Assembly (NCBI RefSeq): GCF_000764185.1
Contig: NZ_JQEC01000057.1
Span: 223,501-287,500 of the forward strand
DNA length: 64,000 nt
Direction: 5' to 3'
Origin: Colwellia psychrerythraea
GTDB taxonomy: Bacteria; Pseudomonadota; Gammaproteobacteria; Enterobacterales; Alteromonadaceae
Part shown: piece by piece, positions 34,179 through 41,660 of the stretch
Layout of the letters: each line of letters starts with the position of its first letter
How positions within the stretch are numbered: position 1 is the stretch's first letter
Notes under the pieces: model-generated
What the model was told of the DNA's origin: nothing
What the model saw: only the letters and a program-made list of their open reading frames with translations
The model's database searches: none
Made by a program: the position numbers and the translations under genes

Positions 34179-35555
34179 TTAGAAATCGAACTGTATATAA
34201 ACGGTATTATAATTACTGCCACCTTTAATGCGGCCAAATTGTGATGCCGATTCAAATATAGCTGAGCGATGGTGGATGCTATAACCTAACCAAGTTTCAT
34301 TGAGGGCATTAACATTAAAAATATCTCCTAAATTTATATCTACGGTAAAGTCGATATAATTCATTAGCTCACTCGGGCGATAGCCTTTTCGCTCCATTTC
34401 AGAAGCTTCAATATAAGTAACATTTGATGCATAAGATAAACCTTCAGCTAAACCTAAACGCCAGCGAACAGGCCAATTAATGGTGTAGTAGGCTTTAATA
34501 GCAAGCACATACTCTTGCCCAGAATCTTGTACTTCTGAATTCCAATGCCATACAAAACCAGGCGTCAAAAATATTTCTAACGGTAATGAAAAAAGTTCGT
34601 CGGTGAGTGGTAATCCATAAAAAATAGAAGAGAGCTGATTATTATATTCATCTTTCACTGTATCACCGGCGAGGATATCGCCAATATTTGATGGTGTAGC
34701 CCATCCATGGGCTAGACGTAAATAGCCATGATTAGTTAAGTCAGACTTTTTAGCTTTACTAATATCATTAAAAAAGGCAAAACCTAAATAAGCTTCGCTT
34801 TGCCACCGTTGGCTTACCGCTGTGCTGTTATAAGCATTATTATCAAGTAAAGTACCGTTCACTGAGGCTAATAAATAGAAATTACTGGCGACATGATAGC
34901 GGGTTTCTACGCCGGCAGTTACTTCAATGCCAGCGCCAATCCTTTGTCCATTTAACTTTGGTATATCTGCTAAGGCGTAATAGTGGCTATTAAAACTAGC
35001 ACTCTTATAACGTGCACTCACTTTAGGCATAAACTCCCAGCTGTTGTGCTGAAAGTGCCAGCTTTGGCTTAAATTAGCGTATGGATTTCCTTCAAGATCA
35101 CTGAAAAGTTCAAAATCAAGAAAGTTTCCTTTACTGAATGCTTTTCGAGCTTGAAAGCCAAGGTCGATGGTATCGCCTTGCACTTCATTTTGATATTCTG
35201 CGGGGATATCAAAAAATCGCATTCTTGCCATGGCATTAAACTGCCAATCATTGTTTTGATAAAGGTGAGCACCACCTTCAATACCACGAATAAAGAATGT
35301 ATCCCCTTGATAAAACATCATCGGCACAAAGCTGGTGACGTTATCAGCTTCGGTATCAAAAGGGATTTCTGCATTTCTGACTAATACACCCAAGCCCCAT
35401 GTTTGCTCTGCAAATATCTTGTTTTTATTGCTGCTATTAACCGTAGGAACTTTGTTGGAACTACTTGGTGTTCTTTCAATACTTATTGATTCAGCATAAA
35501 TATTGATTGAGATAAGTAAGGTGAGAGTAAGTGCTATGACTCTACTGTAACGCAT
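34179..35555 (-). CDS. OmpV/MipA-family outer-membrane protein (extended)
   Basis: 458 residues, longer than the usual 250-280 of MipA/OmpV proteins. Signal peptide (LTLTLLISINIYA). The N-terminal half (about 50-285) is the MipA/OmpV-like barrel (TWGLGVLVRNAEIPFD, SFVPMMFYQGDTFFIRGIEGGAHLYQ). The C-terminal half (NHGYLRLAHGWATPSNIGDIL ... LPLEIFLTPGFVWHWNSEVQ ... GYSIHHRSAIFESASQFGRIKGGSNYNTVYIQFDF) looks like a second barrel, perhaps of the acyloxyacyl-hydrolase/PagL type; the terminal FDF is an outer-membrane assembly signal. A decayed copy of the 3' part lies 1.2 kb away. Function unknown. Confidence 0.8.
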   Translation of the reverse strand: MRYSRVIALTLTLLISINIYAESISIERTPSSSNKVPTVNSSNKNKIFAEQTWGLGVLVRNAEIPFDTEADNVTSFVPMMFYQGDTFFIRGIEGGAHLYQNNDWQFNAMARMRFFDIPAEYQNEVQGDTIDLGFQARKAFSKGNFLDFELFSDLEGNPYANLSQSWHFQHNSWEFMPKVSARYKSASFNSHYYALADIPKLNGQRIGAGIEVTAGVETRYHVASNFYLLASVNGTLLDNNAYNSTAVSQRWQSEAYLGFAFFNDISKAKKSDLTNHGYLRLAHGWATPSNIGDILAGDTVKDEYNNQLSSIFYGLPLTDELFSLPLEIFLTPGFVWHWNSEVQDSGQEYVLAIKAYYTINWPVRWRLGLAEGLSYASNVTYIEASEMERKGYRPSELMNYIDFTVDINLGDIFNVNALNETWLGYSIHHRSAIFESASQFGRIKGGSNYNTVYIQFDF

Positions 35556-35728
35556 AGTGATCCTTGGTAACTTTAAGGTAAGCTTGTGTTGATTTACTTT
35601 AGTGTATCATCTGTTACTTTGATGAAATCAATTACTTGTCATTATGTATTAGGAAACTGTGTTGGATGTTTATTTGATACTTTGAGGGGACATTTATTGA
35701 TACGTTTTTGGTAGGAGGAGTAAAATAA

Positions 35729-35760
35729 TTCAGGTATATGCCATTAAGCATATATCTGAA
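35729..35760 (-). terminator. Hairpin downstream of the orphan gene
   Basis: TTCAGGTATATGC / GCATATATCTGAA, a 13-bp stem with one G-T pair and a 6-nt loop. Read on the minus strand it is followed by TTATTTTAC, so it may end the gene at 35796-36680. Confidence 0.55.
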
Positions 35761-35795
35761 CATTTATAGTAATTTTTACTTGAGCCTAGAGCAAA

Positions 35796-36680
35796 TTAAT
35801 ATGGTTCTTTTGGCACAATTGGTGCGTGGCGCAAACTAGGAGTTGTGGTAGCTCTATTACGTGCTTGCAGGGTAGCAAGGTAGCCTGCAATAGAAAATTC
35901 ACTTGTATGACCATCCCTTGTTGGAGCAGGTCCGTAGCCATCTTCCCAAAACTCACAAATTTCACTTGTATTATGATTACCAATACATTTACCATTACCA
36001 ATGGATATTACATAATGCAGCCCACCCGTACCTCGAATAAAACGAATAATACGGCCGGCAGGTATCTGTGCAGCAGTGTCAAGAGAGCTGGTAGATTGGC
36101 CCCAATTCCATGCTGGAGGTACAGCGTGATTTGGCTGACCGCCATTATCCATCATCCACTTTAATGAAGTAATTCCCGCTAAGTACATCCATCCACAAAC
36201 ACTTTCATAGCAGGCACCACCTAATTTAACTTTACCACTTTCTATGGCTTCTCTAGAGTGTGTATGAAGAGTTTTAAAATCGATACCTCGACCATAGATA
36301 GTGATTTTATTGGCTTTTGCTTGGATAATTGCGTCTTGTGCTACTTTACCTTTTATAGGAAAGAAGCTTTGAATAGCTTCTTTTATTGTTGCTTCGCTTT
36401 TCTTATCACAGTAAGTTTTAGCTTCGGGTATTTTGGCTTGCGCACCGGCCCAGTCCATACACAATAGCAACCCACGTAAAGCATGACGTCGTTGAGTTTC
36501 TCGTTTTTCAGCCGGTGTTGATGTGCTACGATGTCCACCGCCAAGGCTGATGCGACCTGATGCAGCTGTATCCGTTTTTTTTGCGGTTTTGAACTTACCG
36601 TATGGGCCGGATGGAATGGCTGTAATTTTATCTAAATAGTTAAATGTTTCTGTTAATCTAGTTTGAGCGTTTTTTCCCAT
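35796..36680 (-). CDS. Orphan protein, possible cysteine-hydrolase domain
   Basis: 294 residues from the ATG at 36680, which has AAGGA 10 bases upstream; a TTG at 36713 would add 11. No signal peptide. I do not recognise a family. Residues 1-80 are basic and low in hydrophobics. Residues about 150-260 contain ACYESVCGWMYLAGITSLKWMM and later GRIIRFIRGTGGLHYVISIGNGKCIGNHN. A cysteine at a helix start followed by a histidine on a strand (LHYVISIGNG) is the arrangement of papain-like, NlpC/P60 or amidase folds, including secreted effector amidases. This is inference from pattern only. The gene is alone, with no immunity or secretion genes beside it. Confidence 0.6.
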   Translation of the reverse strand: MGKNAQTRLTETFNYLDKITAIPSGPYGKFKTAKKTDTAASGRISLGGGHRSTSTPAEKRETQRRHALRGLLLCMDWAGAQAKIPEAKTYCDKKSEATIKEAIQSFFPIKGKVAQDAIIQAKANKITIYGRGIDFKTLHTHSREAIESGKVKLGGACYESVCGWMYLAGITSLKWMMDNGGQPNHAVPPAWNWGQSTSSLDTAAQIPAGRIIRFIRGTGGLHYVISIGNGKCIGNHNTSEICEFWEDGYGPAPTRDGHTSEFSIAGYLATLQARNRATTTPSLRHAPIVPKEPY

Positions 36681-36851
36681 GGTCCGATTTTCCTTAATCT
36701 GTATTAAATGCAATTTGAAGTTTATTGTCTTATATCGAGACTATCATAAGCTATCTTAGCGAAGATAGTTATTTTATTTAGTGAAAAAATTAAAATAATC
36801 AAACAAAATCAATCTGGTACGATCACTTAGTAATACTTGCACAAGTTTTAT

Positions 36852-37271
36852 TTACTTTTTATCTTTTAGCTGCTGTAAACCAACCGCATGAAAAATACCG
36901 ATCGTTAAGCAAATACCGGAGCTCCACAACCAAAACTCAGGAGTACGCCCCATTGGGTTATCTATTAGGGTAAAACCAGCTACACCACGGGTAAGATATA
37001 TGAGCGTAATGAGTGACATTACTAAACGAAGAAAAGGTAAACGAATTATTAGTCCAGCAGCAGAAAAAGCATAAGCTGACCAAAGTGATAATATTAAAAA
37101 GATGGCCAAGGTAACGAGAGTGGGATAAAAATATCCTTGTTCTGCCATCAGCGCCATTTGCTCACCGGCACCAAAAAAACGATACCAAGGTGCGCCAAAG
37201 TAAATACAAGCTAAGTGCAAAAGGGCGGCAATGGCAGTTAATGAGCCAGCGATGAGTAAGTAAACATTCAT
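36852..37271 (-). CDS. Small membrane protein, four helices
   Basis: 139 residues with four hydrophobic stretches (LLIAGSLTAIAALLHLACIYFG, LVTLAIFLILSLWSAYAFSAAGLI, LRLVMSLITLIYLTRGVAGF, FWLWSSGICLTIGIFHAVGL). GAPWYRFFGAGEQMA between helices 1 and 2 recurs in uncharacterised proteobacterial membrane proteins. Function unknown. It is transcribed alone, divergent from the RNA-binding protein gene. Confidence 0.7.
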   Translation of the reverse strand: MNVYLLIAGSLTAIAALLHLACIYFGAPWYRFFGAGEQMALMAEQGYFYPTLVTLAIFLILSLWSAYAFSAAGLIIRLPFLRLVMSLITLIYLTRGVAGFTLIDNPMGRTPEFWLWSSGICLTIGIFHAVGLQQLKDKK

Positions 37272-37414
37272 CTCAATGTAACTTCCTTGTAGTGTAACTG
37301 TAACGAGTAAAGATAGTTATAAGATAAGTTATTTTCCTTAAAAGCATAATATAACTTGGTCTCTTGCCAAATTATGAGACAATTAGCATATAGATAACAA
37401 TCCAATGGTTCATT

Positions 37415-37651
37415 ATGAAACTTTTAGTTCGTAACCTTTCTCGCTCAACTACAGAGCAAGAACTTCGTATATTATTTTCCGCCCATGGCACAGTGACAGA
37501 ATGTAGCTTAGTTTTAGACCAAGTTACAGCAAAATCAAAAGGTTTTGCTTTTGTTATTATGCCTAATGAAGCTGAAGCAAAAACAGCACTAACTAGTTTG
37601 CATGAAACAAGAGTTGCTAAGAATAAGATTCGGGTAAAAGTAGCGCAATAA
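37415..37651 (+). CDS. Single-RRM RNA-binding protein
   Basis: 78 residues, a lone RNA-recognition motif: RNP2 is LLVRNLS and RNP1 is KGFAFVIM. Bacterial proteins of this kind are often cold-induced and bind single-stranded RNA, which would suit a cold-water organism, though cold induction is inferred. A strong terminator follows, so the unit is monocistronic. Confidence 0.92.
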   Translation: MKLLVRNLSRSTTEQELRILFSAHGTVTECSLVLDQVTAKSKGFAFVIMPNEAEAKTALTSLHETRVAKNKIRVKVAQ

Positions 37652-37691
37652 GGCTATTTTATAGCGTCATATTTTTTGCTGTCACTCAAAG

Positions 37692-37720
37692 AAAAACCAG
37701 CTTAGTTGCTGGTTTTTTTA
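37692..37720 (+). terminator. Terminator after the RRM gene
   Basis: AAAAACCAGC / GCTGGTTTTT, a 10-bp stem with a 6-nt loop and seven T. Confidence 0.88.
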
Positions 37721-37773
37721 TAAGTAAATTCCCCTGAAAAACTATTGTTGGTGTTAATACTAGGGGGCATTTA

Positions 37774-37992
37774 ACTTGAACTCTGGATAAGCCGCACTTA
37801 CTCAAGATTCCCCTCTATCCCATTCTCAGCGTTAAAACGTTTATAAATTAACCTGTTATTTATAAACGTTTTGCCTTGATGATCTAATAAATTGAAACAT
37901 TGATAGAGTCTATCGCTACTTAGTTTTGTTGCTAATAAGCTAAGTTGTTGTTTTTACTTAAACATCAAAATATCATTATCCATAGTTCAGGT
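37774..37992. mobile_element. Miniature inverted-repeat element (type A), copy 3
   Basis: 219 bp, from ACTTGAACTCTGGATAAGC to ATCCATAGTTCAGGT. Flanks are CATTTA (37768-37773) and TATTTA (37993-37998), a 6-bp duplication with one difference. The right end contributes one base of the stop codon of the adjacent lipoprotein gene. Confidence 0.9.
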
Positions 37993-38684
37993 TATTTATT
38001 AAGTTGCTTGGCTAAATTTTTAAAGTTTCGCTCTAAATAAGTTACTATTTTCTCTAATAGTAACTTAGTATTTTCACTGTTTATTTGCTCTTTATTGTTC
38101 TCAAGCATAATATTTGGAGCGTATTGTATGCCACGAAAAACTACCTTGTTAGTAACCGAATCAATGAGTTCATATTCGAATACTAATTCAAAATCTCTAT
38201 CACGTTTTCCTAGTACTAATTCAGCACCTGAAAATGCTAGGTGAACAGGTATCAGTTCTATTAATGATAAACCTTTTAGCTTAACCTTTGCCGAAGTAAT
38301 GGCCGAACGTAAAATTAGCACTTGTGGGCCACTTGCTGATACGAGAGGTACCCCTTGTTTACTTGCTGTTTCTCTTAAAAATTCATCGGTGGATTTTCGT
38401 AGCTTAAGCAATATATTTTTGCTGACTTGGCTACTTGATTGCGGCTCAGGATAAAAAACGAGAGGTTCAATATGTAAGGCTCGATAATCTTTTAGTGAAA
38501 CATTTTGATCATGCCACTGCCAAGAAAGCGTGTCAGAGCCGTTATTATTTGCTCTTAAGTTTGAATAGTCAGCTAGAAAACCATTATTGTCTTCATTATT
38601 AAATCCAGTCGTTCCACAGGAAGTGATGAATGCCAACACAGTCACTAAAGCTGCTTTAGATATCAGGCTTGAGAACGTTTTCAT
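37992..38684 (-). CDS. DUF3313-type lipoprotein
   Basis: 230 residues from the ATG at 38684, which has AAGGAG upstream; an earlier ATG at 38723 adds 13 residues before the signal. The signal peptide ends in a lipobox (VLAFITSCG). GFLADYSNLRAN and the following DYRALHIEPLVF are typical of DUF3313 proteins, of unknown function. The final residues QLNK end at a TAA made partly from the end of an inserted transposable element, so the native C-terminus may have been altered. It lies 110 bp after the histidine kinase gene in the same direction. Confidence 0.75.
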   Translation of the reverse strand: MKTFSSLISKAALVTVLAFITSCGTTGFNNEDNNGFLADYSNLRANNNGSDTLSWQWHDQNVSLKDYRALHIEPLVFYPEPQSSSQVSKNILLKLRKSTDEFLRETASKQGVPLVSASGPQVLILRSAITSAKVKLKGLSLIELIPVHLAFSGAELVLGKRDRDFELVFEYELIDSVTNKVVFRGIQYAPNIMLENNKEQINSENTKLLLEKIVTYLERNFKNLAKQLNK

Positions 38685-38793
38685 GTTAGTTGCTAACTCC
38701 TTTTGTTTCATATCGTAAGGCACTTTGAGCGCATTATTTTATCTTACTGTTAACTTATTTACGCCAACTTAACGCTTAAATGAACGCTTAAAA

Positions 38794-40188
38794 TTAATTT
38801 GCATTAACTGTCGTTAGACTAACTTGAGCAATTGCCCCATTGTTATCTGGACGATTCTTTAAAGTCAGTTCACCATCTTGGTTTCGAATAAACTCTCTAC
38901 TGATAATTAAACCAATGCCTGAACCCTGTTGTTTGGTCGAGTAAAAAGGTACAAATAAGTTATCCATATTTGCAATGCCTTGGCCCGAGTCGATAATGTT
39001 GATGAATGTTTGTTGGTGCTTATTTATTTGAGAAGCTTGTTGCCACTGCATTTGTACCAATGGATCTTCTTCATCGTTTGTACCCGCTTCAAAAGCATTT
39101 TTAATTAAGTTAATCAGTGCTTGCTCTAATTGGCCGGCATCAGCGAGAAAAGGCAAAGCGCTTTCATTAAGTTCTATTGATAGGGCAGGGAATATGGCTT
39201 GCATGCGCTGAGCTATGTCTTTTGGATATACCTTTGCCATTTTTGCTGGCGCTAGTTTACTAAAAGCAGAGTAATTCTCGACAAACTCTAATAATTGCAA
39301 TGAGCGTTTCTCAATAACTTGTAAGATATTTTTTTCTAGGCTTTCTTGTTCGGATGTTAAAGGCCCTGTTAATTTCATTTCTTGTAAGGACTGAGTCATA
39401 GAATAAATCGGCGTTAAGGAGTTTCTCACTTCGTGATTAAGTACTCTTATCAATCGTTGCCACACCTGTTTTTCATTGGCTCGAAGTTGCTGTTCAATCG
39501 AGAACAACACTAATAATTGAAAATTACGGCCACTGCGTTTTAATACGTGATGAGTGACTTCAAAGCGTTGCGCTAATTGTGAATCACTGGTTTGCTGCCA
39601 TTTGTTTTCTTGAAAAACTAAACCTAATGTTTTAGCTTTTTTACCAAGCCAATTGGCCGTTGGGCTTTTTAGTAAGGTTTCTACCGCGTGATTAGCGGAG
39701 TAAACTTGTTGATGGTGATCTAGTACTAAAATAGGTAAGTTTAACTCTTTAATAAACTCCGATAAAAAAGATTCGTTGTGCATGTACTCAAATCGCTTAG
39801 TTTGTAACTTAACACTGAGCTTTTCAAAATCACGCTTAAGGTTACTAACTCTACCACTATTAAATTCAGCTAAATGCCAACTATTAAACTCTTCATTACC
39901 TAAGGTATCAAGTTGTAAACCTATGCGCTCTAAGGTGTCGGTAACATAAGAAAAGCAGCGATTAGCCGCCCAAATACTCGGGATAATCATGGCAATCACT
40001 AAAGTACTACTGCTCAGAAATTCGAGTTGTAGATAACTAATAATAAAGGCGCTGGGGATAAGTGGTAAAATTGCCAAAAAGCAAAAAAGATAAATAAGCT
40101 TATTTTCAAGGGATGATTTAGCGGGCAAATTATCACTCACTTTACCATTCAGTTTTTTATTTACCTTTTTATCCTCTTTGCTTTTCAA
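38794..40188 (-). CDS. Sensor histidine kinase (NtrY/NtrB-like)
   Basis: 464 residues. Two membrane helices (about 31-75; LIYLFCFLAILPLIPSAFIISYL, TLVIAMIIPSIWAANRCF) leave almost no periplasmic domain. A PAS-like region follows (about 140-225), then the phospho-acceptor box LNHEVRNSLTPIYSMTQSL with histidine near residue 252. The ATP-binding domain has NLIKNAFEAG, DSGQGI and GSGIGLIISREF. The start appears to be a TTG that directly follows the regulator stop (TGATTG) with GGGGG upstream, so translation is coupled. It should phosphorylate the adjacent sigma-54 regulator, and its position suggests that it senses envelope or membrane state. Confidence 0.9.
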   Translation of the reverse strand: MKSKEDKKVNKKLNGKVSDNLPAKSSLENKLIYLFCFLAILPLIPSAFIISYLQLEFLSSSTLVIAMIIPSIWAANRCFSYVTDTLERIGLQLDTLGNEEFNSWHLAEFNSGRVSNLKRDFEKLSVKLQTKRFEYMHNESFLSEFIKELNLPILVLDHHQQVYSANHAVETLLKSPTANWLGKKAKTLGLVFQENKWQQTSDSQLAQRFEVTHHVLKRSGRNFQLLVLFSIEQQLRANEKQVWQRLIRVLNHEVRNSLTPIYSMTQSLQEMKLTGPLTSEQESLEKNILQVIEKRSLQLLEFVENYSAFSKLAPAKMAKVYPKDIAQRMQAIFPALSIELNESALPFLADAGQLEQALINLIKNAFEAGTNDEEDPLVQMQWQQASQINKHQQTFINIIDSGQGIANMDNLFVPFYSTKQQGSGIGLIISREFIRNQDGELTLKNRPDNNGAIAQVSLTTVNAN

Positions 40189-41571
40189 TCAGACCCCCAA
40201 ATTTCTAGGATCGATGGAAAACTTTTCTAGACGGCGGTATATGGCTGATTTACTCATACCTAAATAATCGCCAGCCTCAATGACATTACCTTGAAAGTGT
40301 TTGATTGCCGTAATTAAAGCTATTTTTTCACTTTCCTCTAAGGTCATTAATGGCCAATTTTTTTGTGGCGTATCAGCTTGATGGCTTATATTTAGACTTA
40401 TGTTCAGGCTAAGGGCATTAATATCTAGCTCGCTATGTTCAGACATTATCACTGCGCGCTCAATACAATGGCTAAGTTCCCGGACATTACCTACCCAAGG
40501 GTGTTTTAAAATAGCTGCATGGGCATCACTTGATAACGTCATACCACTGCGATTATATTTAGCTGCATGTTTATCAAGCAGATGCTCAGCGAGTAAAGTG
40601 ATATCTTCAGGCCGCTCTCTAAGTGGTGGGATATGTAATTCAATGGTATTTAACCTAAAAAGTAAATCTCGGCGAAAGTGCTCATCATTTATCATTTTCT
40701 CGAGGTTAGCATTGGTCGCTGAAATAATTCTGGCGTTGGTTTTTTCAGTTTGACTTGAGCCGACAACTTCATATTCACCAGTTTCTAAAACCCGTAATAC
40801 TTTACTTTGTAAGTTACCACCTAGGGTGCCTATTTCGTCTAAAAATAATGTGCCATCTGAGGCTATGTCAAAGCGGCCTAAACGATTTTCTTTGGCGTCG
40901 GTAAAGGCGCCTTTTTTATGGCCAAACAATTCACTTTCAAATAGAGACTCAGGAATAGCGCCCATATTAACGCTAACAAAACGATTATCAGCACGACTTG
41001 AATGTTGATGAATATAATTGGCTAATAGGCTTTTTCCGGTACCATTTTCGCCAGTAAGTAAAATATTTGCATCGGTAAGGGCTGCTCGTTTTGCTTTAGC
41101 GAGTAGTTCAAGCATAGCGGGGGATTTTGCAAAATATTCTTGTTTGATCGAAGGACGACTCAGAGCGGTGTAACGGGCATTTTCTTTATGCAGTTTAGCA
41201 CTATCAATTTGTTGTTTAACAATGGCAACCAAACGAGTGTTTTTCCAGGGTTTTTCGATAAAATCAATAGCATTTAACTGCATTGCTTGCACGGCAATGT
41301 CGATACTAGCCCAAGCGGTCATAACAACAACAGGCACACTGATATTTTTGCTTTGCAATTGTTGTAAAAAGGTTAGGCCTTCTTGCCCTGAAGTGGTGTC
41401 ACTGGAGTAATTCATATCGAGTAAGATAAGATCGATTTTCTCAGAGGTAACTATTTTCATGGCCTGTAATGGACTATCGGCTTCGAGGCAAGAGAAACCA
41501 TGGTTGCTTAAGGCTATTGATGCTGACATACGTACATCAAGTTGATCATCAACAATCAGAATTTTATTCAT
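40189..41571 (-). CDS. Sigma-54-dependent response regulator (NtrC family)
   Basis: 460 residues from the ATG at 41571 (AGGA upstream; an in-frame start 20 codons earlier is unlikely). Receiver domain with D52 as phospho-acceptor (LILLDMNYSS). AAA+ domain with Walker A GENGTGKS, ESELFGHKKGAFTDA (the GAFTDA loop contacts sigma-54), and LFLDEIG. C-terminal Fis-type helix-turn-helix (NVIEAGDYLGMSKSAIYRRLEKF). It is fourth in the export operon, and the operon's own sigma-54 promoter makes positive autoregulation likely. Confidence 0.95.
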   Translation of the reverse strand: MNKILIVDDQLDVRMSASIALSNHGFSCLEADSPLQAMKIVTSEKIDLILLDMNYSSDTTSGQEGLTFLQQLQSKNISVPVVVMTAWASIDIAVQAMQLNAIDFIEKPWKNTRLVAIVKQQIDSAKLHKENARYTALSRPSIKQEYFAKSPAMLELLAKAKRAALTDANILLTGENGTGKSLLANYIHQHSSRADNRFVSVNMGAIPESLFESELFGHKKGAFTDAKENRLGRFDIASDGTLFLDEIGTLGGNLQSKVLRVLETGEYEVVGSSQTEKTNARIISATNANLEKMINDEHFRRDLLFRLNTIELHIPPLRERPEDITLLAEHLLDKHAAKYNRSGMTLSSDAHAAILKHPWVGNVRELSHCIERAVIMSEHSELDINALSLNISLNISHQADTPQKNWPLMTLEESEKIALITAIKHFQGNVIEAGDYLGMSKSAIYRRLEKFSIDPRNLGV

Positions 41572-41660
41572 AACGGATATTTTTCCTGAATAGCAAAATG
41601 CGGCATTGGCTAGTAGATAAAACCCAGACAATGCCGTAACGCTTTACTTTTATTTTATTA

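Noticed and set aside
35808..35825. TTGGCACAATTGGTGCG as a sigma-54 promoter on the plus strand
   Set aside because: Spacing fits, but it lies inside the C-terminal coding part of the orphan gene and points into that gene antisense, with no plausible target.
38794..41571. Identification of the kinase/regulator pair as PrsK/PrsR
   Set aside because: They sit in an ABC export operon with a different upstream palindrome, and the kinase is shorter and has fewer membrane segments than PrsK.
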